A stretch of 64,000 bases of DNA from Massospora cicadina (GCA_022478985.1 JAKSZP010018533.1:62001-126000), one strand, 5' to 3'; counted from the stretch's first letter, positions 1-10,938 are shown. The notes: generated by a model from the letters alone, not told the origin. Numbers and translations are program-made.

Positions 1-476
1 TCCCTTCAGTCTGTCAAGAGATATGTTTGCTCTATCAATGGCCTCCTCCCTTCCACCCTCCCTCCGTGCTCTGGTGGTTGCAATCGCCATGTGGACCATC
101 CACAAAATTGTCTTAGATGCCATCGCAGGCTCCACCCCCACCCTCCCAGAAACTGTCCACAGATCCTGGTCTCATTTGGTGGACCACTTTCAAGTGTGGA
201 TGTTTGGAAACCTCCCACCGCGTCACCGACAGCTGTTCTCCTCCTGGTTCCCAGTCTGGTTCATCAAATCAGACCCCTTCCTCCACACGTGCTCAATAGT
301 GGCCACGGCCCCTTCACACATTCCCTCCCCCTCCCCATAAGTGGCGTTCCCGCTGGCAACAAGAGATAGCATCGCTTCTCTGGGGTGCCTCCCCTGGTAC
401 TAAGTTTATCTTTCCTGAGTCATATTCGGAAGTGTCCGTCCCATGGTTAGCCTTCCCCGCAATAAATTTAAATTTA
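1..476 (+). mobile_element. LINE copy A, 3' end (5' part outside window)
   Basis: This segment matches the last ~0.47 kb of the three longer LINE copies in the window (B, C and D). It ends in the same 3' UTR and AATAAA-rich tail, 'ccccgcaataaattta'. The sequence just beyond the tail resumes a minus-strand Ty3 integrase reading frame, so the LINE inserted into that integrase. The 5' junction and target-site duplication lie outside the window. Copy identity and 3' end are clear; the exact last base is ambiguous because of the A/T-rich tail. Confidence 0.9.
2..340 (+). CDS. LINE ORF2 C-terminal fragment (copy A)
   Basis: This is the C-terminal ~113 codons of the LINE ORF2 polyprotein, downstream of reverse transcriptase and the CCHC finger. 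The frame is the one that continues from the finger in copy D (residues FSLSRDMFA...). It runs open through a tryptophan-rich, partly hydrophobic tail to a TGA-free stop at the serine/proline-rich end (...PSHIPSPSP). The window edge truncates it at the N terminus. The tail has no recognised catalytic motif. In this short stretch copy A has no premature stop, unlike copy D, which stops about 40 codons early. Confidence 0.65.
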   Translation, partial: PFSLSRDMFALSMASSLPPSLRALVVAIAMWTIHKIVLDAIAGSTPTLPETVHRSWSHLVDHFQVWMFGNLPPRHRQLFSSWFPVWFIKSDPFLHTCSIVATAPSHIPSPSP

Positions 477-499
477 AAAAAGATTCCAAAGTGGAGGTT

Positions 500-1013
500 T
501 TTCCTACTACCAATTTTTTCAGTATTATAACTAGAGCTCCATTGACTCTTCTTACCATAACATTCATCTCTGAGTGGTAGGAACAGACACCACTCCTAGT
601 ATTCTCATTAGCTTGTTAAGTCTTGGGATCACATAGGACGTAAAGTTGATTCCATCATCAATCAATAATATTTGTGGGCATCTATGCTGATAAAGTACTT
701 GATCCAGTATAAATATCATAATGCTTGTATAATTTATTCTGCTCTTGGCTTTTGTATTAACACATCTAACCAGATGGTCTATTGTGACTATGATGTACTC
801 TGCTCCCCCAGTACTAACACTCAAGGGGCCCATCACGTCTATTGACACCATGTGCCAACTGAACCCAGGGCATACTATCCAGTATCCTGTCACATTCTTG
901 TGGGGCTTGTGGAGTTGACATTCCCCAAAACAGGCTAGATAATCCATGACATCATACTTAATTAATTCACAGTAAAAATACAGGCGTAGATGTTCCTTTA
1001 TTTTCTTAGGCAC
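500..1013 (-). pseudogene. Ty3 integrase core, degenerate (element A)
   Basis: The frame 1013-564 reads through a zinc-binding C-x2-C remnant (CFGECQLHKPHK). The RNase-H-fold core follows: first Asp in 'SIDVMGPL', then 'YIIVTIDHL', then second Asp in 'LLIDDGINFTS' (usual form sDNGtnFtS). After a frame change a third-Glu region is recognisable as 'V.RRVNGAL' at about 500-560. In intact Ty3 elements this enzyme inserts the cDNA into the genome. Stops and a frameshift, plus interruption by LINE copy A at ~476, make it non-functional. Confidence 0.75.
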
Positions 1014-1639
1014 AAAAGCCTATGACTTTGTGCATGGCTTGAAAATTCTGCTCATTTTAATGGTTTAGGGAATAAGTACCGCTTTTTGTCAATTGACTTA
1101 TGAGCTGCCCGTCTTCATCTCAGTATTCATTATCACTTTTTTAGGCGCACTTTAATCTCTTGTGGTTCATCCCCAATATTCCCTTCAATCATCTGTTAGT
1201 ATAAATCACCTGCTTGCTGGTACACGACTTGAATGGCAGGTAATCTCAATAGTCCATTAGCATTCTGAAGTACTGCTCCACTATAGTATATAATTTTAAA
1301 AATTGTAGGCTTGCAGTTTTAAAGCCCATCATGCTAGTCACCCAACTGATTTCTTAGGGTTATGTAATTAGTGTAGAGATGAGTAGTTAGTCACAACCTT
1401 GAAAAATGTCCCATGTATATACACTCACAATGGTTTGCAGAAGTATATTACTGCAAGGCTATGCTCTTTCACAGTGTAGCTCCTAGATGCTTACGTTAGC
1501 GTTCTACTCACATATGCCACCATATGCTATTCCCTGCCATCATCTACTTGACTTAAAGTGGTGTTGATCATCATTAATGAGAATCAGTCTAAATAAACTC
1601 CTGACAGAAACTTGAATATTTCAGAATAGGACTAGTCAT

Positions 1640-2560
1640 CAGATATCTTTGTAGCTCATCAAATGCTTATTTGGCCTCCTCATTCCACATAAATTCTTTT
1701 TTGGATCCTTTATTTGGTGAAATAGTTGTTTGCCAATTCCAGAAAAACTTTTATAAATTGGTGATAGTAGCTGACAATCCCAAGAAAGACGTATATTTCC
1801 TGAACACTCTTTGGGATCAACATCCAAACATTGGCCATTATACTAAGTAGCTGCGGTTTTAATCTGCCAGAGTTTATCACAAACTCCAAGTATCAAGCTC
1901 TTTTAAAAAAAGGTATTTCCTCATCTTAATACCCAAATTTGTCATCAAAAGGCGTTTAAACAATTTTTCCAAGTTCTTCAGGTGATCTGTGTTAATTTCC
2001 TGCTGAATACATTAATGTCATCCAAATACACCAAAATGCAAGATGACTTTAGATCACTCAAGCTAGAATCCATTATCCTCTGGAAAGCTGTTGGCACATT
2101 GCACAACCCCTGGAGCATTCTTGTCAGCTGATATAATCCTTATGCGGTGATTATTGCACGTTTCTCTTTATATTCGTATGGCAAGTCTTCTGCTAATATA
2201 CCAAGATCAAATTTATCACTGAAATTTGATTAGCATCCCCTAGGCTATCAAGTGCATCATCAATCCTCAGCAGCAGATACTAAATCTTCATAGTAAATTT
2301 ATTCAACCATATGTTAATAATTATTTCTTGATTTGATACAATGTGTATCTTCACAATAAGTATTGAACTCATCCATGGACTTGACAACAGTATGAAGAGC
2401 CATGCTCAACCAGTTTACTGATTTTTCACAAACTACTGCTTCAGCAGCCTTGACCTGGCGGACAGGTTGTATTTGTATTGGTGGGTAGTCACAAGTGTCA
2501 ACCTTATGGATCATTTTTAGCGCATCCAAAGTAAGGGATGTCCTGGGCAAATAACACAAT
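1640..2560 (-). pseudogene. Ty3 reverse transcriptase, degenerate (element A)
   Basis: The RT catalytic box is readable on the minus strand at about 2000-2040 as CILVYLDDINVFSR (the Y-x-DD motif). Downstream, at 1740-1830, the connection region 'FLGIVSYYHQFIK' is visible in a neighbouring frame. The upstream N-terminal part (2314-2559, e.g. 'PIQIQPVRQVKAAEAVV') matches the linker before the RT fingers. Several frame changes separate these pieces. The enzyme would copy element RNA into cDNA in virus-like particles; this copy is dead. Family assignment is firm and boundaries are approximate. Confidence 0.7.
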
Positions 2561-2719
2561 ATTTCTTAAATAATTGTAGAACTTCTTCTTGCTGAGTACT
2601 GATAACCCATCCAGTTGCTCATGATCGACCAGTTCTAATATTTTTAGCAGCATCCGCTAATAATCCCATCTATAATAACATTCCAAACTTATGAAACTCA
2701 CTGATGTCAGCCATCAAGA

Positions 2720-3004
2720 TTAAATGCGCAAATGCAGTAATTTAATTTTCTCAACTTTCATCAGTTTTCTTCTCAGAGTAGTGAGTAGTGCTTGTATTTC
2801 ACTGTGTCTCAGCATCTTAATCCCCAGAGCTACCCAAGGCTCCAGTTTCAATTTACTCCACGGGTTAGTTACTTCTCTATACAATTGTTCTGGGATTTCT
2901 ATTGTTAACCCTGTGTTAGCTATTATTTGAATTTCCAGCAGAATGGTCTTCATCGTTTTTATCCATAATGGTATACCAAGGTTCTTGAGAGTCTCCTTCA
3001 ACAT
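2720..3004 (-). pseudogene. dUTPase-like domain between protease and RT (element A)
   Basis: The 94-codon open segment contains 'NTGLTIEIPEQLYREV' followed by 'PWSKLKLEPWVALGIKM' and 'EIQALLTTLRRK'. Its layout follows the trimeric dUTPase fold: a 'TGi.i.iP.g.YGri' strand pair, then a 'G.......v.vll.N' strand. The equivalent position in element C (46796-47010) carries a clearer version. Ty3 elements normally lack a dUTPase, so this may be a captured or structurally analogous domain. The dUTPase active-site residues are not conserved here, so activity is not claimed. Confidence 0.45.
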
Positions 3005-3118
3005 TTACCTGCTTTTTCTTCCAACCAACTTGTACTAGATAGGAATTATGCCGTCATTGCAAATAAGATTTACAAAATTATCTTTTATCATTATATTTTC
3101 TCCTCTCTGAAGATATAC

Positions 3119-4180
3119 TGTTGGGATTTGATATGGCCATATTACCCAGCCAATTAGATTATATATATAGATGTTTTGCTCACTAGTGGCTTATATCTTA
3201 TGGTGGATGTGGGATTTATTGGGTTAATAATAACTATTGTTTGGTGATTATCATGAACATTATTTACTGATCTTCTAGGTGGTGATCTGCTGGATTGGTC
3301 ATGTTTCATTGGGGAGATTGCCATAAATGTTGTATTTTTGGTAGATTGCCAATTGACTAATTGTTAATTTCACTATAGTAGTCAATTGGTTTTTTCATCA
3401 TTCAACTTGGGAGTATAATTTTAGTTGCTGAAGCCTTGAAACTGCTTCTAAAATTAACTTACGGTTTAACCCTTTAGGCTTGGAAGTCTGCGGTTAATGG
3501 GTAAAGGCCCACTGCCTAAGCAGACTGATATCCCAAAGAGGGTACTCAGCTGAGGTTGATTGAAGATTGTGGGGACACCTTCTTAAAACAGCCATGAAGA
3601 GGTTGTGACTTTAGTTGGCGGTGCAATCCAACTAGGAAAATGAGGACGTTATTCATGGGTACATTCTCAAGGGCTAACCCACTGGCAACAGCTGCCAATT
3701 CTCAGCGAGGCGCCAACAGATGAGTTGGTCGCTATTCCCTATAACTTTACTGACTTTTGAGTGGATAAGTTATAATTTTAAATAATGCAATTTCTTTTAT
3801 TGTTTAAGACTTTTATATATTGGTTGTATAGTTAGCTCTTTGGATAATAGTTTAAGGATTGAATATCATTTGGTTGCAGTATATCTGCTTTCAAGATCTC
3901 CGTAGGATCTGTGATAAAATAGAAATGAGAGCGGGAGAAGTTCCCTTTTTATTACAGAGATACCTTCAATTGTTGGAAGGTCAAGAACCTGTTTAACGTA
4001 GGGATTAACATTCAACCTGGTTTTTGAGAGAGCCCAACTGAGTGATAGTTTTCATACTATTGCTAAACATCATTACTTACTTAATATCAATGATTTAAAA
4101 ATGCGGTTGTTAAAAACTGGTGCAGTTTACTGGAGATCAAAAGTGATCTACATACCAGAATATTATATTTTAGTACTTAA
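3119..4180 (+). repeat. LTR of the ~1.1 kb 'A' family, inside element A
   Basis: It is similar along its length to the LTR at 6353-7462 (opposite strand) and to 36277-37368. Shared landmarks include the start TGTTGgg/aa, 'ggtgccaac'/'ggcgccaa' in the middle, and 'gatagtttt'-like and 'tgcagt' blocks near the end. It lies in opposite orientation to the internal domains around it, and I see no PPT or PBS next to it. It is therefore probably a solo LTR that inserted into an element of its own family. No clean 5-bp TSD was seen and the 3' boundary is approximate. Confidence 0.6.
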
Positions 4181-4429
4181 TTTTTGGAGTACCAGCGCTC
4201 AAAGTTAAAATATATCAATGGCAGGGTTTATCCCAAAATTGTTAGGGTATTCTCTTCAAAATTTATTTGACACCATACTTTCTCAGAAATATCATCATGA
4301 TGAGGATGTCATAATTTTGATTCACCAACACTATGGTAGGAGCTGATACCACCAGTGACCTGAACCAAAGTGATCGCTTACTGTATGCTCTAAAAGATAT
4401 TGTAGTATCCAATCTGGGAGTTTAATTTT

Positions 4430-4560
4430 CTTTCCATTGCTCTAAATCTAGCAAAATCTTTGATAGTTTCACCAACTTGGTCAAAGTGATATTAATGGAT
4501 GCACCATTGTCAATTATCACCTATACTCTTAATAATTGACTATAATGACCACATATGTAC
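4430..4560 (-). pseudogene. Retroviral-type aspartic protease remnant (element A)
   Basis: The minus strand near 4490-4530 reads VIIDNGASINITLTKLV. This fits a retropepsin active site (usual D-T/S-G-A) with the middle residue changed to Asn, followed by the hydrophobic helix. In intact elements the enzyme matures Gag-Pol. It lies between the Gag zinc-knuckle remnant and the dUTPase-like segment, as expected. Flanking frame is too degraded to trace the second half of the fold. Confidence 0.5.
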
Positions 4561-4858
4561 ACTCAGGGTTTTATAGTAAAAAGTTTACTGAGTAAATTGT
4601 GGCATTATTCACCAAATTAGAGTACAAATCAATTGCATGTAAAATCAGGAAAGGATTTCTTGATCACGCTAATAGGGAGTAAAACGTTCACTTCATCAAA
4701 TTTCATCTTGAGTAGTTATTACATGCTTTTGGTGGTTCTGAACTTTTCCACCAAATAACGAGCATATGGCTGTGCAACTTCTTTCACTTTTTGGGGTCTA
4801 CCCCCTTCTACTTTGCTCAGGAAATTGCATTTACGTCCAAATTAACCATCTGGTAGTG

Positions 4859-4942
4859 CAGATCAGGTGTGTCTTATTTTTAGTACTAGTGGCGCCCAAC
4901 CCAAAAGGGGGAGCCTCCATGCATCCAGATCAGGTGTGTCTT
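4859..4942 (-). repeat. 5'-truncated SINE-2 insert (50 bp) with 17-bp TSDs
   Basis: A perfect 17-bp direct repeat, CAGATCAGGTGTGTCTT, at 4859-4875 and 4926-4942 brackets a 50-bp insert. The insert begins 'atttttagtactagtgg' and carries the 'cgcccaaccc' core shared with the SINE-like inserts at 17304, 30406 and 37554. The T-run at the left marks the 3' tail of a minus-oriented, severely 5'-truncated copy. The duplication is direct sequence evidence; the family assignment rests on ~35 matching bases. Confidence 0.6.
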
Positions 4943-5099
4943 CATCTACAAATAAATCAAAAATATACATGTCATAATTAAATGACAGGGGGAACAGGTT
5001 TGATTAGAGCTAGATTTTTCTGTATCTAGACCGCTGGTCCTTTTCACAAATATAGACCAGTTTTCTTTTCTATAGCCTGTATTAGAGTAGCTTGCTTTG

Positions 5100-6340
5100 T
5101 ATGCTTATTATTCCAACGTTGAGCAACTATGTGCCCAAGTTTTCCACATTATAGCAGTAAATTAGAATTTTATTCACTTGTTTTAATCCTTTAGCTTACT
5201 TTACATCGCAACCTGATTTTGTTGTTCCTTAATAAGCTCAGAGAATTTCGCTATATTTTGTGTTCTAGTGAGAATGGATTTATAGAAAAATTAAATGCTC
5301 AAATATAGCTCCTAGAATCTTGAGATATTCCACAATATGCGATGTGGAAGTTTGGTTTGCAAGCAACAAAACCATAGTGTTAATCAAATCTCTGTATGGC
5401 TAAAGCCCTGCTTGCATTGCTATTCATGAATCAAAATCTGATAAAACCTTTGCACCAGATAGGATTTTTGAACCTGTTACAATCTGTCAGCAGAAGCTGC
5501 TAATGTTTGACCCTTTATAAACTGGACTCCATAAACTCCTTTTATAATTAGCCATTTGTTCAAGACTACCAAACTCTGTCATGATAGCGTCTTTAACATC
5601 ATTTTATATCTAATAAACCCCGTTGAGTTGAGGGTAACACCAGATTTTGATAGTCAGTGTCTAATCAGTTCATCACAATTACTGCTTTCTGTCAGTCGCC
5701 ATATCTAAATTGTCATTTTCATATAGGTGAATAACGTCAGTGCATTATTTTAATGAAATATAGGTAATTTCAGCATACTCCAAGTTCTCCCTTTTCTACA
5801 ATGGCAGGAAATTATCTGCTCAGCAATCCAACTAATGAAAGGCTTATCTTCAGTAGCCATCCCCAAATTGCACCAAAAGCTCCAGGAATATTTTAAGGGT
5901 CTATAATTTCCAAACTGGATTTTTGTGTGTCTCGTTGTTGTCTCAATACACCACCATTTGTGTACAACCACATTTGTGAGTTTTGAGTTCTTTGAAGCAA
6001 TTTAATATCTGCGCTATGGGTCCCTGAATCCAATGGAATTGTTCTCAATCCGCTACTTAGTCAATTTTTGGAATAACTCCTTAGGCAACTTGGTTTCCTT
6101 CCATTTTAATGAGGCGACATTCCCAGAAAAAATTGTCATTGACCTTTCCAATTTTCTATGATTTCCTCCTTGGCTTTCATCACTCTTTCATCAATATTAG
6201 CGAGATTGTCTTGTGACGCTGAATTCAGAACATTATTGTTAACAGTTTTTAATGCTATGCACAGCTTCCTAAGTTTGTTTTAGTATGCCATTATGCTGAT
6301 ATGTTTTTTATTTTTGGCTAGAAAACTCAAATTACCTCCA
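5100..6340 (-). pseudogene. Ty3 Gag remnant with zinc-knuckle trace (element A)
   Basis: Between the PBS and the protease trace, the minus strand holds Gag remnants. A CCHC zinc-knuckle-like segment appears near 5110-5180 (C-Y-N then, after a slip, GKLGHIVAQ). The upstream ~1.1 kb is broken into short frames, for example 5971-5750, which is tryptophan-rich. Gag would form the virus-like particle and the knuckle would bind element RNA. No intact capsid frame remains. The call rests mainly on position between PBS and protease, with weak motif support. Confidence 0.4.
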
Positions 6341-6352
6341 TAGTGAGCACCA
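6338..6352 (-). other. Putative primer-binding site (element A)
   Basis: The minus strand reads TGGTGCTCACTATGG directly after the LTR end '...TTTTTACAAT'. The core TGGTGCTCACTA recurs next to the LTRs of elements C and E, and as TGGTTCTCACTA in G. TGG at the start pairs with the CCA end of a tRNA. The tRNA species was not identified. Confidence 0.55.
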
Positions 6353-7462
6353 ATTGTAAAAACTTTGAGCTGGATTACTCACTGTGGCTCTCAAGTCTAC
6401 TGCACAGGTTCTGATGTGGGCATTAAAAATAAATTATTGATATAGTATTTGACTGGGTTGATTATAGTATGAACTATTGCCCTAATTGAGATTTTCACAA
6501 CCAACTTAAGTAGTGTCCTCAACGCTATACTAGTGCTTACGCTCTTCCTTCTAATTCTTAAAGATACTTCTGGCATAAGAGATTTTATCCCTTTGAATCT
6601 TCCTCTCTTCCCACAGTAGCTGTTGAAGTAGCTAATAACCACCTGGGCAAGGGAATTTTCCCTAAAACTCTATCCTCAAGAGTTGACAATTGACAGATAG
6701 ATAAGAGAATTTACTTCTCTTCCACTTTAACTCCAAGAAATATAATAGAAATTGCAAAACAACTTAAATGTTTATCCCAGGTAATTTTTGTAACAACTAT
6801 TTTTCCTATGCTTTGTTTATTAGAATCAAGAAAATTCATAGAAAATCAGGCGTCCAAATTTTTTGTTGGCACCCCCATTTGGAAATGACAGCCATTGCTA
6901 ATGAATATGCCCTAAGGAGTCATCCAATAATGATGATTTAATTAATCCGTCTAGTCAGATTTCACCACTGACAAGCAAAATGACCCCTCCTGGGTTGAGT
7001 ATCTGAAGAACATGTCCAAACATCTTTATTCAACCCCATCAAATTATCCTTATTAAGATAGAAAACTGCTTAGGTAATGGGACCTTTTACTCATTAACAG
7101 CAGGTTGTGTTACCTAAAGTATTAACCCACGGTCTGCTATCAGAACTATTGTCAACGCCTCAGCAACTAATAATAAATCCTGAGTCAACTGGTGACAAAC
7201 TCCAGTTGAGTAATATGATTAAATTATTTTTAAATCAGTAATCAACCTATATACATTGTCAGGGATTACCCCCAATGAAACATTAGTGATCTGGAGGAAT
7301 CAAAATTTTGGTGTATTAGTTAATATTATAAAAGGATAACAACCAACAATAGTTTTCATCTTATGTTAACTCACTTCACCTATGGTAAATCTCCAAGTGG
7401 GCAAGGCAAATAGTTTATAATCTGATTGGCCTGAATGATATGGGCATACTGATATCCCAACG
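6353..7462 (-). repeat. 5' LTR of element A (~1.1 kb)
   Basis: It adjoins the PBS and is similar, on the minus strand, to the LTRs at 3119-4180 and 36277-37368. Shared landmarks are 'gatcactaatgtttcat' (minus strand, near 7280), 'attacctaagcag' near 7070 and 'cctgtgcagt' near 6405. The short frame in 6397-6642 has no recognisable domain and I treat it as chance. The outer end at ~7462 is set by similarity to the TGTTG start of the other copies. Confidence 0.65.
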
Positions 7463-8034
7463 CTTGGTAACCATATATCAACATTTTGGAGATTAAATTA
7501 AATATCATAAGACTAGCATTAAAACTCTTAATGCAGTTTATTGACTCCCTTTTGAGGCCAAGTGTTGACGGGATATTATGAAGAATGAGACCCCACAAAA
7601 ATGGATCATCTTTAACAAAAACGCTTAGTTCTAGGGCATTAAAGAAGACGTACTTAAAATTAATGGAGTACTATAAGATGAAAACTAGCTCTTGCAAATC
7701 TCTTAATCAACTGCAAGAGATCAAATTTCTACACTTGTACATGACAACAAATCTACTGATGACAAACTGGTCCTGTAAGACGGATGGATGTGTTTAATTC
7801 TACCCCATGTTTCTCTGCTGAAGACGTGAAAGGATACCATAGATTTATTAGTGACTAACTCTGACAACCTGTTAATGGCATTGATCAGTCCAATATATGA
7901 ACAGAAACAACTGAAAGTGACGCTCCCAGATACATGCTCTTTCTAATGTAAAAAATTGTATTTATTAAAAATTCCAAGTTAATTTTACACTGGAAGAAAG
8001 AAGCACAGTTTTTTTTGTATGTTTATGAGGAACC
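7463..8034. other. Gap with no recognisable gene
   Basis: About 570 bases of AT-rich sequence with only short frames (longest plus-strand one at 7585-7797, lysine-rich, no motif). I see no LTR, promoter or RNA gene. It is probably upstream coding or flanking remains of the Gag-like relic that follows. Confidence 0.3.
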
Positions 8035-8621
8035 ATGGGTGGTGAAGGTACTATCATAAAGTTCTTAAATTATGTGTTGCTTAAGTCGCATGACTAAAAT
8101 TAAGTCTCTTGATCAGAAAGTAAAAGTCCCACACATGGACAACCTTAACACCTAGAAAGAATTCAGGGAGGCTCATATTAAGGAGTTTGGTACTAAAAAG
8201 TCTGATCATGAAGAAACAAGAACTCATGTGAATTGGATACATCAATGCAAAACCCTGGCTAAATTTGAATTTTGCTTCTTTATTTGAGGCACAAAATTTT
8301 TATTTCTTCAAAATGCACACTCTCAATAATGCCGTGGCAGCTGTTATACTCAGATTGCACAGCAAACCTAACTTTAAATGCACATGAACTTATTAAAACG
8401 AAGTTTTAACTTTTTCCTCAATAATAAGGAAGCTTTTTGTTGCCTTGTGAAATTCATGAGCTTAAGTCACAGGAAAGGTCTACTTAATAAAGAGTCCTTA
8501 CAGTTGAAGAATCTAAACCCAAGGGAGCAAAGTGCCCAAGTGTAACTTCTGCAAGGGATATAGACATAAAGTATGAGATTTTTAAGAATAACAATCTCTG
8601 GCCAAGTAGGTTAAAAGATAA
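8035..8621 (+). pseudogene. Gag-like relic with CCHC knuckle (element J)
   Basis: A plus-strand relic whose best frames resemble a retrotransposon Gag ('THVNWIHQCKTLAKF' near 8230). It ends in a zinc-knuckle-like CNFCKGYRHKV at about 8537-8570, where the last Cys position is lost next to a TGA. It stops abruptly at the TG start of the LTR at 8622, as if that LTR inserted into it. Whether it belongs to a copia- or gypsy-type element cannot be said. Many stops; non-functional. Confidence 0.4.
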
Positions 8622-9490
8622 TGTTGAGAAATTCTCAACTATAGAAGTTAGTTTTTTAAATTATGGAAAACCCTCTTCTGAAAACCCCCAATTCAGTAAT
8701 ACTAATAAAAAACTAATGATTTTGCCAGCCAGAACAAATATTGATTCCAAAATAAGACGGCCAGTAACTAAAATATTTTACAAAAATCCAAAGCCCCTTT
8801 TATAGGATTTTAAGCCTAAAATATCTTACAGTGGCCGTATATATCCCTTCCCGATAAAGTAATACATGATATGTAAGCATGACGTCAGAAGACAAGCAAG
8901 TTTAGATACTGGTGCCAATGACTATACGCATGATGTTGCAGACAAAGCCTCGGAGAAGACCCTTTTATACCATTGGTTTTTACTACAAATGATGGGATAG
9001 TTACCAAAACCTGTATAAAGAGAGTTTCCTTATTCATATGATTCTTATCAATGTGAGTATTACAAAATGGGAAGTAAATATTATGCAAACTCCATTGCTA
9101 GAGACTAACAATTGAATCATGAAGCTGTGAGAGCTACAAGGGTCATGAGAACAACAAACATTTAGAGCAGCAGCCACACATCAAAAGAAAAGCAGATATT
9201 CATATAATATGAAAAAGAAGAACAGAAGATTATGAAGGATCAAGGAATTAGACTCTGCTTGTTTATAACCAAGAAGCAGATGACCAATTGTCTTGTGAGA
9301 AAAACTTGATTTATATAAACCAATGCCTACTCTAAACACCCTAAATCCTAAACACTATATACTTTATTGTCATATCAATAAAGGAACGTCTTTTGCAAAA
9401 TTTGCCTTTATTATTGTTTTTTTATTTTAAATGCTAATAATGCTAAGTATAGTTATGTTAAAGTGTTTGAATTTAGCTTCCCTGTTGTCA
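8622..9490 (+). repeat. LTR of element F, left copy
   Basis: This ~870-bp segment is similar to 23603-24480. Both begin TGTTGAgAAATTCTCAACTA or the same with one change, and both end '..GTTGTCA'/'..GTTATCA'. Sequence upstream of the two copies is unrelated, which sets the left boundary. A TATA-like 'tatataaacca' at ~9312 and an 'aataaagg' ~65 bases later fit a U3-R arrangement on the plus strand. Oddly, both copies contain a frame resembling an aspartic protease (LDTGANDYTHDVADK near 8910). That is unusual for an LTR and leaves the interpretation open. Confidence 0.55.
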
Positions 9491-10922
9491 AAATAGGTTG
9501 AGAGAGTTCCGGTGTGCTCAAGAGCAGCCCTGATATGTTTAATTCCAAGGATTCACCATGGTTGGAGACTCTTAGAACTATGAGAAAAGTCCTAGTTACA
9601 GAAGAGCTAGATTTTGATTCTCCTGATGGCACACCATGTGTACAATTAATTGAATTTTATGTAAGTGAATCAACCCCATTCATCAGCACCCACTGATTGA
9701 GTGGGGCAATTAGGTATTATCTGGGTCACTACATGGGGCACCACTAAGCGATGCAAAGAGTTCTACAACGATACCATGGAGTGTATCATGGAGAAGAAAC
9801 TTTAGAAGAATTAACCCTGGAGAGTTTGTACAGAATAAACAATGAATAAAAGATGCATATAGCTACTTTGGCTACAGAGCTAAGAAGAGTCAAATAATCA
9901 CAAGCACAGGAAATAAATTGGTATATTAATATAACTCAAGTGAGGGAGAAATTTAGAGTTTCTGGAGACTGAGAACAACAAAACTGTACAGAGCCTAAAC
10001 TCAGTTTTAATAAGCTGAAAAGGCACAACAATAAGTTGGATTGACATAAGCAGGATGCGACCATCATGCAGGTGTGACATCAACCCCTCTCAGACTGTTA
10101 CATACTCATTAGGACGTACCGCCAGTACCAACACAACAGAGATGGTGGTACAACCAACACACCATATAGAAACTGAAAAAGATCCCAATTTTAGCCCATA
10201 CTTCATTACTAAGTTCATTATTAAAATGAAACAACAGCTGGGCTTTTTCAGTTTTATTGAAACAGCATGGACGAAGACATGATAAACGGAAAGCTCGCCA
10301 TGTACAGGGATTTATGAGCTGAGAAGCACAGGAGGTGCTTAGAACAACACTTTACCCCATCACATATGAGCTGAAGTTAAAGAAACCTTATGACTGAGCT
10401 AGAAAGCGTACAAGATGTTCAAAATATAAGCAAGATTTTTTCATCATATTAGTGGGGAAGTCTGAGTCAATAAAGGACTACACAAACTGGTTTTACCTCA
10501 AGGCACAACAGCTTTGGACGACTGGAACCTTTTATTTTTCACTGTGAATATCGTCTTACTTAGATTGCTGGAATAACACCTATAACTCCTGACGTACATG
10601 ATTTTGGCTGTGAAACCTGCTAAATCTCACAAGGCCATTAAGGAAGCCAAAATTGGCGTTAAATAAGGATACAAGACAGAGTCATGACACCAGACCAATA
10701 AAATCATCAGCAAGTTCACCCAGATAGTAAGACGTTTACATTGCATAAATCCACGATGGTAAGCTTTAGGATAAGGCTTACTACTCAGTCAAACGGAAGT
10801 ATCCAAATTTCGCCAAGTTCAAATAAAACAACTTTCATCAAGAAGAACATTTGCTGAAGTTTTCCTAAGCTAAAGTAAGAAAAGAGAGAGCCTAAAGAGG
10901 AAAACTCAAGATCAGTTAATTG
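9491..10922 (+). pseudogene. 5' internal/Gag region of element F, decayed
   Basis: This follows the left LTR and runs to the LINE B target-site duplication. Short frames such as 9514-9696 ('SPWLETLRTMRKVLV') and 10055-10282 ('PNFSPYFITKFIIKMKQQLGF') have a Gag-like composition but no diagnostic motif. The first ~400 bases also occur after the right LTR copy (24481-24731). No intact frame remains. The Gag label follows from position only. Confidence 0.35.
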
Positions 10923-10938
10923 GATAATACACCACATT
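10923..10938. repeat. Target-site duplication of LINE B, left copy
   Basis: The 16-mer GATAATACACCACATT is repeated exactly at 16216-16231, on either side of LINE copy B. It fixes both ends of the insertion to the base. Confidence 0.93.

Larger units (their letters stand above)
477..6352 (-). mobile_element. Ty3/gypsy element A, decayed internal region
   Basis: Reading on the minus strand from 6352 down, the order is primer-binding site, Gag with a zinc-knuckle remnant, protease active-site remnant, dUTPase-like segment, RT with YLDD, and integrase. This is the Ty3/gypsy order (RT before integrase). All frames are broken by many stops and indels, so the element is old. An unrelated-orientation LTR (3119-4180) and a 50-bp SINE fragment (4876-4925) interrupt it, and LINE copy A cuts its integrase at the left. 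The 3' LTR must lie outside the window to the left. Long stretches between the named domains (roughly 1020-1630, 4200-4430, 4560-4850) show only shredded frames. Confidence 0.7.

Noticed and set aside
6397..6642. 81-codon minus-strand frame as a small gene
   Set aside because: It lies within the LTR of element A, and I recognise no domain in it.
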